Shown here: piece after piece, positions 52,701-62,837 of the stretch | Position numbering within the stretch: position 1 is the stretch's first letter | Layout: every line of letters starts with the position of its first letter | NCBI GenBank assembly: GCA_024704765.1 | Contig: JAKMXF010000144.1 | Coordinates: 434,001 to 498,000, forward strand | Direction of reading: 5' to 3' | Source of the DNA: Oopsacas minuta | Taxonomy: Eukaryota; Porifera; Hexactinellida; Lyssacinosida; Leucopsacidae | Length of the DNA stretch: 64,000 nucleotides | Made by a program: the position numbers and the translations under genes | The notes under the pieces: generated by a model | The model's database searches: none | The model's input: only the letters and a program-made list of their open reading frames with translations | What the model was told of the DNA's origin: nothing

Positions 52701-55700
52701 GTATCGACACAGCCAACGAACAACTGCAATTCTATTTCAATCAGCATATATTCGCGTGGGAGGTTGATGAATACAAATCTGAGAATATTCCTCTTGAAAA
52801 TATAGAATTTGTAAACAATAAACACATATGTGATATGCTATTGAAACGACCAGGTGGGATATTCTCATTGCTAGATGAAGAGAGTGTATTTCCGAAGGCG
52901 AATGATCAAACATTTTTAGATAAAATAAAGACTCATTGCAAGGATAGTGAAGGAATTTTGAAATTCTCACGAGCGAATAATCTCAGCTTCAAGATTAGAC
53001 ATTTTGCGGGGGATGTCGAGTACTCTTGTCAGGATATTCTAGAGAAAAACCGCGATACTCTAAGTGACAACATAGTACAACTACTGGAGACCTGTGAACA
53101 TTATCTAATCCGCGAGTTATTCACCAAAAGCTCTCTCACTCGCATCGGCAATCTTCAAATAAAGAGCAAATATCTAAACTGCCCTAAGCGTTCACACAGT
53201 ATGAAGAAGACATGGGGTAGAGCTACTAATCGTACACATAGTATACGACAACCAATCAAGAAGAAAACGTCTAAAGTAAGTGGTAGTGGTAGCTTGATTA
53301 TCAGTGGTCCACCCCCTACAGTAGGACTAATGTTCAGGAACTCTCTGTGTGACCTAATGGAGAAAATGCTATCATGTACTCCTCATTTTATACGATGTAT
53401 TAAACCTAATCAAAGGAACTTTCCAGGAGAAGTTGATAAGGATTTTATTGAGAGACAGCTAAGAAGCACTGGTGTACTGGAAACAGTTAGAATAAGACAA
53501 TCTGGCTACTCATTCAGACCTGAATTTGCTACATTTCTAAGGAGCTACGGACAGCTGGTATTTCAATTCACTGCAAATCCTCAAGCAAATAAGGAGAACT
53601 GTAGTACTGTACTGAGGAAGCTGGGGATAGAAGATTGGATGATGGGAGAAACTAAAGTATTTCTAAAGTACTACCATTCAGCACAGCTTGATAAACTGAA
53701 TGAGAATCAACTTACGAGTATAGTAACTGTTCAGAAAATAGCTAGAAGTTATCTAGCTAGACATACCATCAAGAGGATGAAGATCAATGCTAATTGTGAA
53801 GAGACGATAATTGGGGAATTGTGTCAACAAATTGAGCGAGAGGGAGAGCAGGTAATGACAGAGCTCAATAGAGTTTGTTCTAAAGATAGTCAAGCCTTTA
53901 TCTCATTAACTTTTAGGAGTATATCTTCATTAAATATCCCAGATGTGTCTCCATGTACAACGCCAGCAGATTCTCCAGAATTGGTCTCACCCCCTCTCGA
54001 GTGTCTTATCTCCTTCCCTCCTGCTCCTTCTATTTCAGATTTATTCCATCAACTACCAGAACTCGCGGAATCTAACACGTTAGTTTCTAGCACTAGTTTT
54101 GATATTCGTACTGTCCGAGAAGCAGATGAGGAAAGATTCTCAGAATACTTTGAAGCAGAGAATCTTCCACCTAAACTACGATCTTGCAACTCATTTGGCC
54201 TTCCGTTCACTCCGGTTATTAACAAGAAAAGATTAAGCAGATACTCAGTTACACGCTCCAGCAGTAAAAATAGTTTTGATGAAGATATTCAAATAACAGA
54301 CAAGAGAAGTTTATCGGAATCTGACAGTTTTGTATCAAAACAAATAAAATCAGATAACAAAAATACAAGAATACATACCCAACCTACCCCATGTCCTTAC
54401 ACAAGGGAAAACGGAGAGATTCGTAACTGGCTCCGTATTCTATGCAGTGTAGAGCCTGTTAATAAAGTTAGCGAGTTCTTAATCTCACAACCTTCAATTA
54501 TTATTAATGGCAACAAAAACATGTTTGATCCCACAACTCTAAGCTTAGGTACTATATTAAACCCTAGGAAGAAAGGAAATGGCTATTTCGGTAAAGGCAT
54601 AGAGATATTCAGAGATATGTCTGGTGACGTGTATTGTAAGAGACTGAGTAAGAATCCTATTACATTGCTTAACTTTGAAAAGAAGAATTTCTATAGCAAA
54701 AAGTTATCCGCGTTGAATGGTGTTCTCCCCTTAAACGAATTAGTCAAATTAATCGATTTTAAGAAGTGTTGTGAGTTTGCGAATGAGGCTAGCGGATCAG
54801 GTGTTGTTGTCTTCACACCTGTCGAGACAATATGGGGACTCAAGCTCAAATTCCAATTGCACAAAAATGAAACCATGATACCTAATATTGAGATTCACTT
54901 CCTAGAGGCAATTGATTATTATAAAAAGCATTATCTGAAGCGGCCAATTGAAAGTATAGGCTCATTTACAACTGATGGTAGTATAGGCAGTGATGGAGAG
55001 AGTCAAGCGATTGAAGAAACAAATACGAGAGAAGGGGCGAGCATTTGGGTTGATATTTACCGTACACATAACAAGAAACATAATAGATCAGTACGACGCA
55101 GAAATGTATTAGAAAGCAGTGTATTTATGTCAGAGAATACAGATACTGATATATCTCACATAGAAATAGAAAAGTATATACCTCCTGAAAAGAATACCAG
55201 TATTAAATCTAAAACTCCCGTATTCAGAAGGAAAAATAAAGCTTCTAAACGAGCAGCTATCAACACACAGAGTCAAGATATAGATCAGCTACTAAGTCAC
55301 ACAGATAGCATCCTAATTGATAGTTCTACTCCTCGTCCTAAAAGCACAGAACTTGACTTAGCAGTACTTAATATCCCAGAAATAAAAATATCTAATGAAG
55401 AGGACAAGATAACATCGAAAGAGACAAGACGCCGTCCAACTGATTTACCCAGTGGGAAGATAACATATACTAGCGTAAGGAGGAGAAACCGTGAAGCAGA
55501 GAGGAATAGAATTCATGAAGGTAATTTCTCACCTGTATCCCCCTCCAGAGATGAGAACCGTCCACTACATCTACTAGCTCAGCCTAATGTACAGCAACAC
55601 TACTCCCAGTTCCATGAAGGTAACGTAACAGCTGCTCAGTTACAAAATGCTAAGATAATACAATTACATGAAGCATTCCTTCAGCAAGCTAACGAGCTTA

Positions 55701-56477
55701 CAAAGATGAAAGGAGTGATATTTTCATCAGGAATACCTAAACAGAGAATCGAACAGTCACCTCCAAACTTAGGAATGTTGACAAGGAAAAAATGGCATAA
55801 ACCAATGACAGAGAATGTAGTAGAGAAGAGACCTATTCTCTCAAGAGCAACAAAACGTGTAAATAAATTGAAATAATGTATAAATTTCTTAATTTTTTGT
55901 GTACAAATTGTATGTAATAATAATTTGTTGAATGAGCTAATATTAAACTTTTGTATAAAGTCAGTCACTGAATAGTGTTTCTTATGAAATTAGGTAACAA
56001 GAACTAAGCAGTAATTACCACCTGGCGCTATAATTGCAATTTTATTTAACAGCCACAAATGAGTGGGTAGCCAAATGGAAATGTGGTTCAAAGCTTTTGG
56101 TTGTTGCAGTGTTGATTACTTTTAGCTGAGTAGGTTGTAATATTGTATAATACATGTAGAATTAGGTATTTGACCTGTCTCTTATTCTTCTGTGAAGTGA
56201 GGTAAGCAGTCAATTGAGTAAAATCCATATCCACACTGACTAGTGCTTGTAATACACCTGTGTATCTCTTCTTGAATGCTTCATAATCTACCAACACACG
56301 CATGCTGTAGGTTATTTGACCAAAATTATCAAACATAAAGTTTAAAGAATAAAACTAACTGGTAGATCCTAGCTGGTTGGCATATTCCTCCATTTCTTGA
56401 GTCTCCTCATTATCATCGTACAATACTTTACTCAGTTCTGTCAGATATACTGCCAGCACATCTCCCTTCTCTGCCAT
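49785..56477 (-). CDS. COMMD1: COMMD1 with three genes nested in its introns
   Basis: Five exons on the minus strand: 56477-56360, 56287-56175, 51228-51166, 50145-49990, 49889-49785. Phases close to 184 residues (human COMMD1 about 190). Homology is contiguous across junctions: exon 2 LVSVDMDFTQLTAYLTSQ, exon 3 IEDFWKANRSK, exon 4 VSWRVDVKSRSKS and GILQLKLGK, exon 5 VEFEVDEALGTALIEKLSKI. Each block lines up in order with human COMMD1 as remembered; the WRVD stretch is the COMM domain start. COMMD1 works in the COMMD/CCDC22/CCDC93 (Commander) complex in endosomal sorting, copper and NF-kB control. Intron 2 (4.9 kb) holds an entire myosin gene, and intron 3 (1.0 kb) holds RPA3 and SGF11, all on the opposite strand. 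Confidence 0.9.
50201..50710 (+). CDS. ATXN7L3: SAGA deubiquitinase module subunit Sgf11 / ATXN7L3
   Basis: Intronless, 169 residues. An N-terminal helix ([23 protein letters not shown]) is followed by a zinc finger of Sgf11 type: DIFGQ, then [26 protein letters not shown] with C-x2-C-x-H-x-C spacing, then [10 protein letters not shown]. The C-terminus is basic. Sgf11 anchors and activates the Ubp8/USP22 deubiquitinase for histone H2B in SAGA. Human ATXN7L3 is longer, so this resembles the short Sgf11 form. It lies wholly inside COMMD1 intron 3, divergent from COMMD1 exon 4. Confidence 0.9.
   Translation: [169 protein letters not shown]
50816..51151 (+). CDS. RPA3: replication protein A 14-kDa subunit
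   Basis: Intronless, about 111 residues (human RPA3 121). OB-fold features: GKQVTVVGRVSQLGG, LVTHDDKTITVKF, SIVEVIGTVLPDQTIQSTAY and the C-terminal helix YDEAMKLVDKLP, matching RPA14 YNEAVKIIHDFP. RPA3 stabilises the RPA1-RPA2 single-stranded DNA-binding trimer. Start is taken at the ATG at 50816; 50831 is possible. It ends 14 bp before the complementary COMMD1 exon 3, inside COMMD1 intron 3. Confidence 0.85.
   Translation: MQLTDMYSTLETRTSGKSIPSSLGKQVTVVGRVSQLGGSNLKLVTHDDKTITVKFSSSSSLPTQDSIVEVIGTVLPDQTIQSTAYLIFEEDFDLTMYDEAMKLVDKLPIFK
51285..51443. mobile_element. MITE with CAGTAAACTCTC termini
   Basis: Left end CAGTAAACTCTCATTTTAAC; right end GTTATAACGAGAGAGTTTAC then TG, an inverted pair. 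The style is pogo/Tigger-like and distinct from the CAGTCAACTCC family. It is 159 bp, just upstream of the myosin gene and within COMMD1 intron 2. Confidence 0.75.
51521..55876 (+). CDS. class III-like myosin motor with MH2-like tail domain
   Basis: Intronless ORF of 1451 residues. The motor (about 8-730) has no N-terminal SH3 or kinase domain and opens like class III (IYTRIGDILIALNPF). It has P-loop GESGSGKTE, switch I NANSSRFGKYVEL, switch II DIFGFENFKSNYFEQLC, and the actin-binding region ending TPHFIRCIKPN. One IQ motif (VQKIARSYLARHTIKRMK) lies at about 736-755. After a Ser-rich linker, residues about 965-1142 resemble an MH2 domain: WLRILCSVEPVNKVSEFL, SIIING, LSLGTILNPR, YFGKGIEIF, GDVYCKRLS, with IEIHFLEAIDYY near the end. 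The C-terminal 300 residues are basic and low complexity with two HEGN motifs. Motor signature residues are intact, so ATP-driven actin binding is expected. The MH2 assignment is by eye. It lies inside COMMD1 intron 2, opposite strand. Confidence 0.88.
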   Translation: MNGDDNTDNLATLPQITGQTITTTLTSRYTSQKIYTRIGDILIALNPFEDLDLYSDEAISEYSTHPEIYSLPPHIYSISQDSFNCLKDKGHNQCCVISGESGSGKTETAKLLMTFLSHSCETLVQHLPEQCHNMNPLIEAFGNAKTVMNANSSRFGKYVELQFTSVGELVGANITEYLLEKSRVISHAEGEQNFHIFYYLYAGLTPEYLSKLKLDISSNHRYLASNSVDTVILNDVTNQKMWRDKFQEIVHCFSTLGFSRELLFQMLSILITILYIGDIEFEMDEEDYAVIANPSLLIKVAGILGVTTRKLEYVLTTIVNTIKGGEIICKKCSVDKASALRDATAKAIYSRLFSWIIAQINASLGKDHWSGRVISVLDIFGFENFKSNYFEQLCIDTANEQLQFYFNQHIFAWEVDEYKSENIPLENIEFVNNKHICDMLLKRPGGIFSLLDEESVFPKANDQTFLDKIKTHCKDSEGILKFSRANNLSFKIRHFAGDVEYSCQDILEKNRDTLSDNIVQLLETCEHYLIRELFTKSSLTRIGNLQIKSKYLNCPKRSHSMKKTWGRATNRTHSIRQPIKKKTSKVSGSGSLIISGPPPTVGLMFRNSLCDLMEKMLSCTPHFIRCIKPNQRNFPGEVDKDFIERQLRSTGVLETVRIRQSGYSFRPEFATFLRSYGQLVFQFTANPQANKENCSTVLRKLGIEDWMMGETKVFLKYYHSAQLDKLNENQLTSIVTVQKIARSYLARHTIKRMKINANCEETIIGELCQQIEREGEQVMTELNRVCSKDSQAFISLTFRSISSLNIPDVSPCTTPADSPELVSPPLECLISFPPAPSISDLFHQLPELAESNTLVSSTSFDIRTVREADEERFSEYFEAENLPPKLRSCNSFGLPFTPVINKKRLSRYSVTRSSSKNSFDEDIQITDKRSLSESDSFVSKQIKSDNKNTRIHTQPTPCPYTRENGEIRNWLRILCSVEPVNKVSEFLISQPSIIINGNKNMFDPTTLSLGTILNPRKKGNGYFGKGIEIFRDMSGDVYCKRLSKNPITLLNFEKKNFYSKKLSALNGVLPLNELVKLIDFKKCCEFANEASGSGVVVFTPVETIWGLKLKFQLHKNETMIPNIEIHFLEAIDYYKKHYLKRPIESIGSFTTDGSIGSDGESQAIEETNTREGASIWVDIYRTHNKKHNRSVRRRNVLESSVFMSENTDTDISHIEIEKYIPPEKNTSIKSKTPVFRRKNKASKRAAINTQSQDIDQLLSHTDSILIDSSTPRPKSTELDLAVLNIPEIKISNEEDKITSKETRRRPTDLPSGKITYTSVRRRNREAERNRIHEGNFSPVSPSRDENRPLHLLAQPNVQQHYSQFHEGNVTAAQLQNAKIIQLHEAFLQQANELTKMKGVIFSSGIPKQRIEQSPPNLGMLTRKKWHKPMTENVVEKRPILSRATKRVNKLK

Positions 56478-57165
56478 ATTTTACTATATCTAATGTTGGA
56501 ATTATTACAATTTAGGTTTCACCTGAATGAACTGCTGTGAACTTTGGCCGAAGTCGGAAAAAATTTCTAAATTTCTATGACAGAAGTGCAAGTTCTTACA
56601 TAAATCTAGGAGGTGAGAACTATTAGTTATATTTATTTATAGCTATTCTCTTTTATTTATTAATAAGGGGATTAGCGCGAACGCAGATCCCCACTTTCAA
56701 AAATAACGCCCCCGAGTTTCCCCATTTTGGGGAAATCGCAAGCTTCAGCTATAAGCGGAGTGCAATGCTCAAGCCTCTTCTTGGGAGTAAAGCCTCGTTG
56801 ATCACTTTATCTCCTGGGCCAGGTAAGTTAACTCACAACAGAAAATTTAGGATTTATATCTGTTCATTGTAAAACGATTAAGGGTCTATATTAATTCCAA
56901 CTAATTTGTAACTACACTATGGATTTTATGCTGGAAAAGGAATGTTTTACGAGCAAATTGTATTATAAATTAACATAAGTAATCGAGAGAAACTGGATAG
57001 CTCTTTCCCACCAGCCCAAATGATTTTCAATGGATTTCTTACATCTTTCTACCCTAAAATATCCCAAAATATAGCAAATAATACAGGGAACCGGGAGGGT
57101 TGGAATAACTTGGAAAGTTTGCAAGCAGCAAGAATATGATTACAAACTAACAGACTAATGAGATA
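56478..57165. other. intergenic region upstream of COMMD1
   Basis: A 688-bp spacer between the COMMD1 start and the 3' end of CNIH4. It contains two hairpins: GGGGAT...ATCCCC at about 56667-56692, and TTTCCCCATTTTGGGGAAA at about 56717-56736, within a locally GC-richer stretch that may include the COMMD1 promoter. No gene is seen. Confidence 0.45.
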
Positions 57166-57594
57166 TTAATATCCAGCAATCATAGCATATAATGTAAAAT
57201 AAAGATAAATAAAAAACACACAGAGATGATAACCTAGCTTGATAAACGTATCTCTAGTCGCAGTATACAGATTACCCCTATTTCTAATCTCAGTGGGGTC
57301 ATACATACCCATAGCATCTTTGGGTAATTTAACAAATCTGTATATTAGAAAACCAGAAAACGGAGCTGCAAATATGATAAACAATACGTAATGCCATGAT
57401 AGAAGTAGAAATATAGAGATAACACAATGTGATACTATCTCTGGGATAACGAATCTATTCAATCTTTGACAACATGCCTTACTGTTAAGATAATCACACT
57501 CTAGGTCAGATAACATTATCACAAAGTATACTGTAAGGAATAGGAGACATGTTGTTATCACGAGACATAGCAGGAATATTATGGGGTCTGGCAT
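57166..57594 (-). CDS. CNIH4: cornichon family cargo receptor, CNIH4-like
   Basis: Intronless, 142 residues (human CNIH4 139). Three hydrophobic segments are visible at about 5-28, 55-85 and 118-140. Diagnostic motifs are VIMLSDLECDYLNSKACCQRLNRFVIPE and DAMGMYDPTEIRNRGNL, followed by IKLGYHL. Cornichons are COPII cargo adaptors; CNIH4 promotes ER export of GPCRs. It lacks the extra segment of CNIH2/3, which supports CNIH4. The start ATG is at 57594. Confidence 0.93.
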   Translation of the reverse strand: MPDPIIFLLCLVITTCLLFLTVYFVIMLSDLECDYLNSKACCQRLNRFVIPEIVSHCVISIFLLLSWHYVLFIIFAAPFSGFLIYRFVKLPKDAMGMYDPTEIRNRGNLYTATRDTFIKLGYHLCVFFIYLYFTLYAMIAGY

Positions 57595-58155
57595 GTGTAA
57601 GTGCTAATCTTAGTAACCGATACAATATCAATAAGAATAAATATAATAGCATTTGAAAATGATCATTCAATTGAACATGTAAACACATTGTTTCTTTGTA
57701 AACATATATAGACAGCGTTAAATACGTGATGTAGGAATAGCGTAGTGTATTCAGTTAATTATGGACAGATGGCAGATTTCTATTCATTATTACGGTTAGT
57801 TAATTTTTCCGAAACAAAGAGATCCATACTTCACACATGGTAATCTGCGTGATTATGATTATCTTATTAGACAAAGGATTTATTTGCATCAATAGCCAGT
57901 AAAACAGTCTGGACCCTTGTACAATTATAAACCCCAAGAGGGTAAAATGTTTGTTCAGAATACATAGATTTCACGTAAACATGATGGTAATGTAAAATAT
58001 AAATAATTCAATGAAAAGTTTAATAATGAATTGTGAGAACGAAAAGAATCTAATTTCTCTAATTATAAATACAAGAGAAGTAATCAAATAATTCCTTAAA
58101 CAGAATAATGAAAATCAAATTATTTATGAATTGAATAAAATAAAATAAAATAAAA
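57595..58155. other. intergenic region
   Basis: A 561-bp AT-rich spacer between ELOVL6 (3' side) and CNIH4 (5' side). It ends in an AAAAT repeat near 58136-58156. No other feature was found. Confidence 0.45.
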
Positions 58156-59013
58156 TTAGCTATGCCTTTGCAATTCGGTCAGGTCTTGATGGTTGTTAAG
58201 TACTGGCTTAATCTCTACCCCATTGGTATGTGCTTTCTGGATAATCACCGGTTTCTTCTTGACTGCGATATAAGTATCGTAGAAGAATATCGCGAATAGT
58301 ATAAAATAACTCGTGTACATGCCTATGGTTACGAAAATTAAGATGCTAGAAACGCCGCACGGTTTGAGCTCATCCTGGTTCATTACCATTACCCCACCCA
58401 TGTACAATCCAAATACCATTTGTACAATCTGTAGTGAAGTTATGATTACGTTAATTTGACGAGGAATATTAACTTGTCTTGCCTTCAATCCATAGTACAT
58501 GTACATGATAGCGTGTACGAAATAATTCACAGCAGAGAATAATATGGAAACTACAGCTCTTTGTGAATAGCTAAACCAGCAGTATATCAATACTGTAGCA
58601 TGATGATACCAATGCAGGAATATAAGAGGTCCCTTACGGAATATTATGAAGTACGTATCAACTAGCTCGGGGACCTTGGATAAGATGAAAAGGAATAACC
58701 AGAGACCCGTTTGATTTCGAATATATATCTCGTCACAAGCAGCGGATTTGATACCATCATTCCATATTTTGGGTACAAGATAGCAGATATTATAGTAAGC
58801 CCCTACCGTACTATATATTGCTAATAGGAAACTCCAAACCGAAAGAGAGAACCTTAAATCAATTCGTTTGTGTGTATTCATGTAACGTTGAAGTAGTAGA
58901 ATAGAAATTATATAGAAAATAGACGCGTAGATAGAAAAACGAAAATTTTTTCGCATCCAAGGGAAGGCATTTTCAACATCAAATTGATCCTCAATTGACC
59001 GTAAGAACTCCAT
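58156..59013 (-). CDS. ELOVL6: very-long-chain fatty acid elongase, ELOVL6-like
   Basis: Intronless, 285 residues from the ATG at 59013 (MEFLRSIEDQF). It has the ELO family features: seven predicted membrane spans, KVPELVDTYFII, the catalytic histidine box LHWYHHATVL, and NYFVHAIMYMYYGLKA. The opening FDVENAFPWMRKNF and SVWSFLLAIYS resemble ELOVL6/ELOVL3, which elongate C12-C16 saturated acyl-CoA in the ER. The C-terminal tail is Lys-containing but has no clear KKxx at the end. The histidine box is intact. Confidence 0.92.
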   Translation of the reverse strand: MEFLRSIEDQFDVENAFPWMRKNFRFSIYASIFYIISILLLQRYMNTHKRIDLRFSLSVWSFLLAIYSTVGAYYNICYLVPKIWNDGIKSAACDEIYIRNQTGLWLFLFILSKVPELVDTYFIIFRKGPLIFLHWYHHATVLIYCWFSYSQRAVVSILFSAVNYFVHAIMYMYYGLKARQVNIPRQINVIITSLQIVQMVFGLYMGGVMVMNQDELKPCGVSSILIFVTIGMYTSYFILFAIFFYDTYIAVKKKPVIIQKAHTNGVEIKPVLNNHQDLTELQRHS

Positions 59014-59446
59014 TAAGACGCTAGTTTCAAGAATACAATTAAACAAATAACTAGACAATATATACAACTAATTGACTAGCAGTACATCAGTAGTTAACTC
59101 TATCAAATTGCAGTGTATCCATAATTAAAACTAAACTAACGTCCATCTTAAGAAGGTATATTATATCAGCCTATTACATTTCATTGGGCAGGTAGCACAC
59201 ACTATGTGTGGGCTATGTGTAGTTAGATTAGACACAGTAAGGAATGTATGAATTCACATTCTGCATAGATAATGAACTTTTCACGAGGTTAAACCTTGTC
59301 CCAAAGAAGCATCATTCGATTTTGTCCTACAGCATAACTGTATATAAGTTGTATCACCATAATAGGTATACCAGATAAACAGATAGAATAGATATACTCA
59401 ACAGTAACTGCATATGAGTGTAAGTGATCAGGTTGCTGGTTGTCAT
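59014..59446. other. intergenic region
   Basis: A 433-bp spacer between CCDC87 (3' side) and ELOVL6 (5' side), both on the minus strand. It probably includes the ELOVL6 promoter. No repeat or extra gene was recognised. Confidence 0.45.
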
Positions 59447-62400
59447 TTATTTTAGCTTGGTAGTTAAAAGAGGAGGTAAGCTCGGGGGCATTTCATGACC
59501 TCTCCATAAATATTGTAATCTGTTACCTCTTATAGTACTTCTTTCTTGCTCAAGCCAGTATAGCATCTGTACTGTGTCACGTGACATCTTGTAGGAATAG
59601 TCTATTCCTTTGTATGTAACTGCATCTCCAAATTTTTTCCGTAATCTCTCTAACAATGGTTGTATTTTGTTAGCCGAATTCTTAAGTCGTTTGTGTAGCT
59701 TCTCTCGTTGTTTACATTCGTCAAGTTGTGCAGTAGCAGGGCCTGCGAAATACCGCAGAGGATCGGATGCGCTATGCTCAAATACCTCTAACTCTCTGAG
59801 AATACTTTCTCGTTTTAAAATTTCGTTAGCCACTTCTAACCACAATTCCAGAGCTGTCATAGTTCTAGACACAGAGGTCTGAGTACCGTATTTAATAGCC
59901 ATTTCTGATTGAGATATTCCTGGTGTCTCTAACATACTCCAAATCTCGAATAGTTTCTCCTGTATGACCGTGTTATTCTGACTGATATTAGTCTTTCTAT
60001 GTATAATCTCTACAATATTATTCTGCATTAACTCTAAGTAATTGGTATTTCTTTGTACAATACAGTCAACTCTCATTATATCGAACTCCGCTTATATCGA
60101 GTAATATTCGCCATACCTTGAGCTACGATATGACTGAAGTTGACTGGATTCGTCTAAGATTAATTGGAAATATTTACTTAGAAAAGTGAAGCTACTATAC
60201 AATCTTACCGATTGGGTCAATTCCATCTGATTCAGTATCATCAGTCACATTCCAATACCCTGGGGTAAACTTTCTTGTCTCTCTCTCCCGTTCCTGAGGA
60301 GGCTCTACCTCTCTCTCACTATCCTCTCCATCATCAGCACTCTCTTCTGATTCATACACATGGAAAATAGCTCCAATAAAATCTACATCTCTCTGAGAAC
60401 TCCACATAAGGTAATCATCAGCTGTGAAGTGAGATTCCCACCATCTCCTCCAGGAGTTATACATACGCTTACCGCCATCATCTTTGCTGTCAGATTGTCT
60501 CTGATAATTTCTCCTCATTTCCTTATGTCCCTGATAGCTATTAGAATAAAGCCAAGCCTCTCTTCCTACAGAAAAAAAAAAAAAATAAAACGCTAAATCA
60601 CCAAATTATTATTTCTTACCTTCTTCCCCCCAAGGATGAGATGCAGCTCTCACAAGCTCTGAATTTATTATCCTATTCTTCTTAGGCAGATGAAGCATAG
60701 AATTAGCCTTATATCCCTCTGCTAATGCCAGCTCAGAGGCTGATGGAGCTGATAGTATGTCAGGATATGATTCTATGTCTGAGTGTTGTGTTGATATCAT
60801 CTGTTGGAGCTCTCCATACACCTAAAGTAATATCAGTAAATTACACAGTGTGCTCCATGGTTAGATCCTTGTAATTATGAGTACATACGCGTGAATCAGT
60901 TGTTCGTGGACAACTAAGGGGCCAATGGAGCCCAGGCCTGGCGCGAATAAATCAAAACATATAATAGTGTAATTGATATAATATTGTTTGTTGACATTAT
61001 CCATACACAGATAGCAGATAAGAAATACAGGTAAACTACAATACACTATAATGCACCAACAGATGAATCTCCCCCTGTAAATCTTGTCATCAGCTGTTGT
61101 CCTATGAACTTCCCAGCCATAGTCTTAATTTGTTGTCCTCCGTCTTTACGACAGTAGAAGTACCCTACTACATTAGCCCCGTTCAAACATATACCAACTA
61201 TACATAATAATAACCATTGTAGTTTGAGAGAAAGCAGAGCTGAGAGGAGGAAAAATGCCCATAAGATAGGACACCCGAATAGGCCTATCCAGAATAATTG
61301 ACTCTCAAAACTGATTGGTTGCCAATCTTTCTTCGCTTCAAACATCCAATGGCTCTCTCCCTCCTCGTCTACGTAATTCCACCAACGGAGTCCGACCAAC
61401 AAGCGACCTGTAACATTCTTGACAGTCCAGAAATCGAGTGACAGACATAACACCACAAGAAGGAACTTTACTACAAAGCTACTGCTCAGCATATTACACA
61501 CTATGTATATGATCAGTGCAGACAGACGGAAGAATAGATGGAAGAATGAAGCTATTGGATGCTTCTTGTTAGGGACGATAAACCCAGAATCCATTATAAT
61601 ATCAATGTAGATTTTAGTAGAGAATATTACTGAATAGTATATTGAATAATCTTAAGGTTATGGGTGAATTATACAATCTAGTAATACACCAGATAGCTTA
61701 TAATTATGGAATAAGTAAAATGCATTTATAAGAGTACTGATCAGTGTGCAACTAGGCTCATGAATCGGGGGAGACAAAGATGACGTCATTCCTACCCTCC
61801 CTATGCGTACTATGTTTATATGTCCATAATCGATTGAATAAACTGGAATTTACGATTATCACCTTTTTGGATTTTCGAAAAATCACATACTCTAATCGTC
61901 TACTGTTCCACCCAATATACGCTAGATATATAGTTATTATGCAAATTTAATCAAACAAACTCACTTCCTTTAGCTCAGCTCCTACATACAGCTTTTGATC
62001 CATCTCATCTGCTATGTCCTGAGGGATCTCGCCAGTGAGAGGATTAAACACAGGCTCAAATTGCTTGAGTAGGACAGTAGAAAGAGGTTCTCTATCGCTT
62101 ATCCTCAAGCTTGTAACCTCAAGGATCGGCTTACCAGGTAGCTCAATGAGAATAGTTCCAGGTTGTTCAAGAGTACATTCTTTATTGATAGGATCAGTTC
62201 CTAGTGTAGGATTTGACCATTCTATCTGTGTTGTTTTAGTTTTTGTTTGTGATTTAACATCCATGTCTCCTGGTGGTGGGGGAGACAATCTTGACAGAGA
62301 TGGAGTATAGGTAGAACAATATCTGTTAGTATTCTCGTATTTGGGAGGGAATAGTAACATCTGTGGAGCAGAATCCTGTAGATAACTATCAATAAGAGCT

Positions 62401-62738
62401 ACTGTATGCTCGTCTTTCTTCAATTGATCATCCTTACTGTGAGTATCTGAAATAAATCAAATATATTTTATAAGTAGAATGTATTGTCAGATTATTGACT
62501 ATTACTTCTTAGAGAACTCACCTTCAACATCTTCAAAATTAATCTTAGACCGTTTCCCCGTAGAAATAAAACCACATAACAGTGGAGGTAGTTCCTCCTC
62601 CTCTCTTACACTATCTCCCTCTACCTCAGGATCAATCTGTCCCTGTAGATGGAGAGCTCTTAAGGAGGTGTAATTCAAGAGGTTATTGTGTACACCTCCT
62701 GATATTAAGTCAACATCACTTTTAGATACAGGGTTCAG

Positions 62739-62837
<99 letters not shown>

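Noticed and set aside
59447-60821. Separate small gene downstream of TVP23
   Set aside because: Phase and continuous CCDC87 similarity link these exons to 62446-61965, so they are the C-terminal part of CCDC87.
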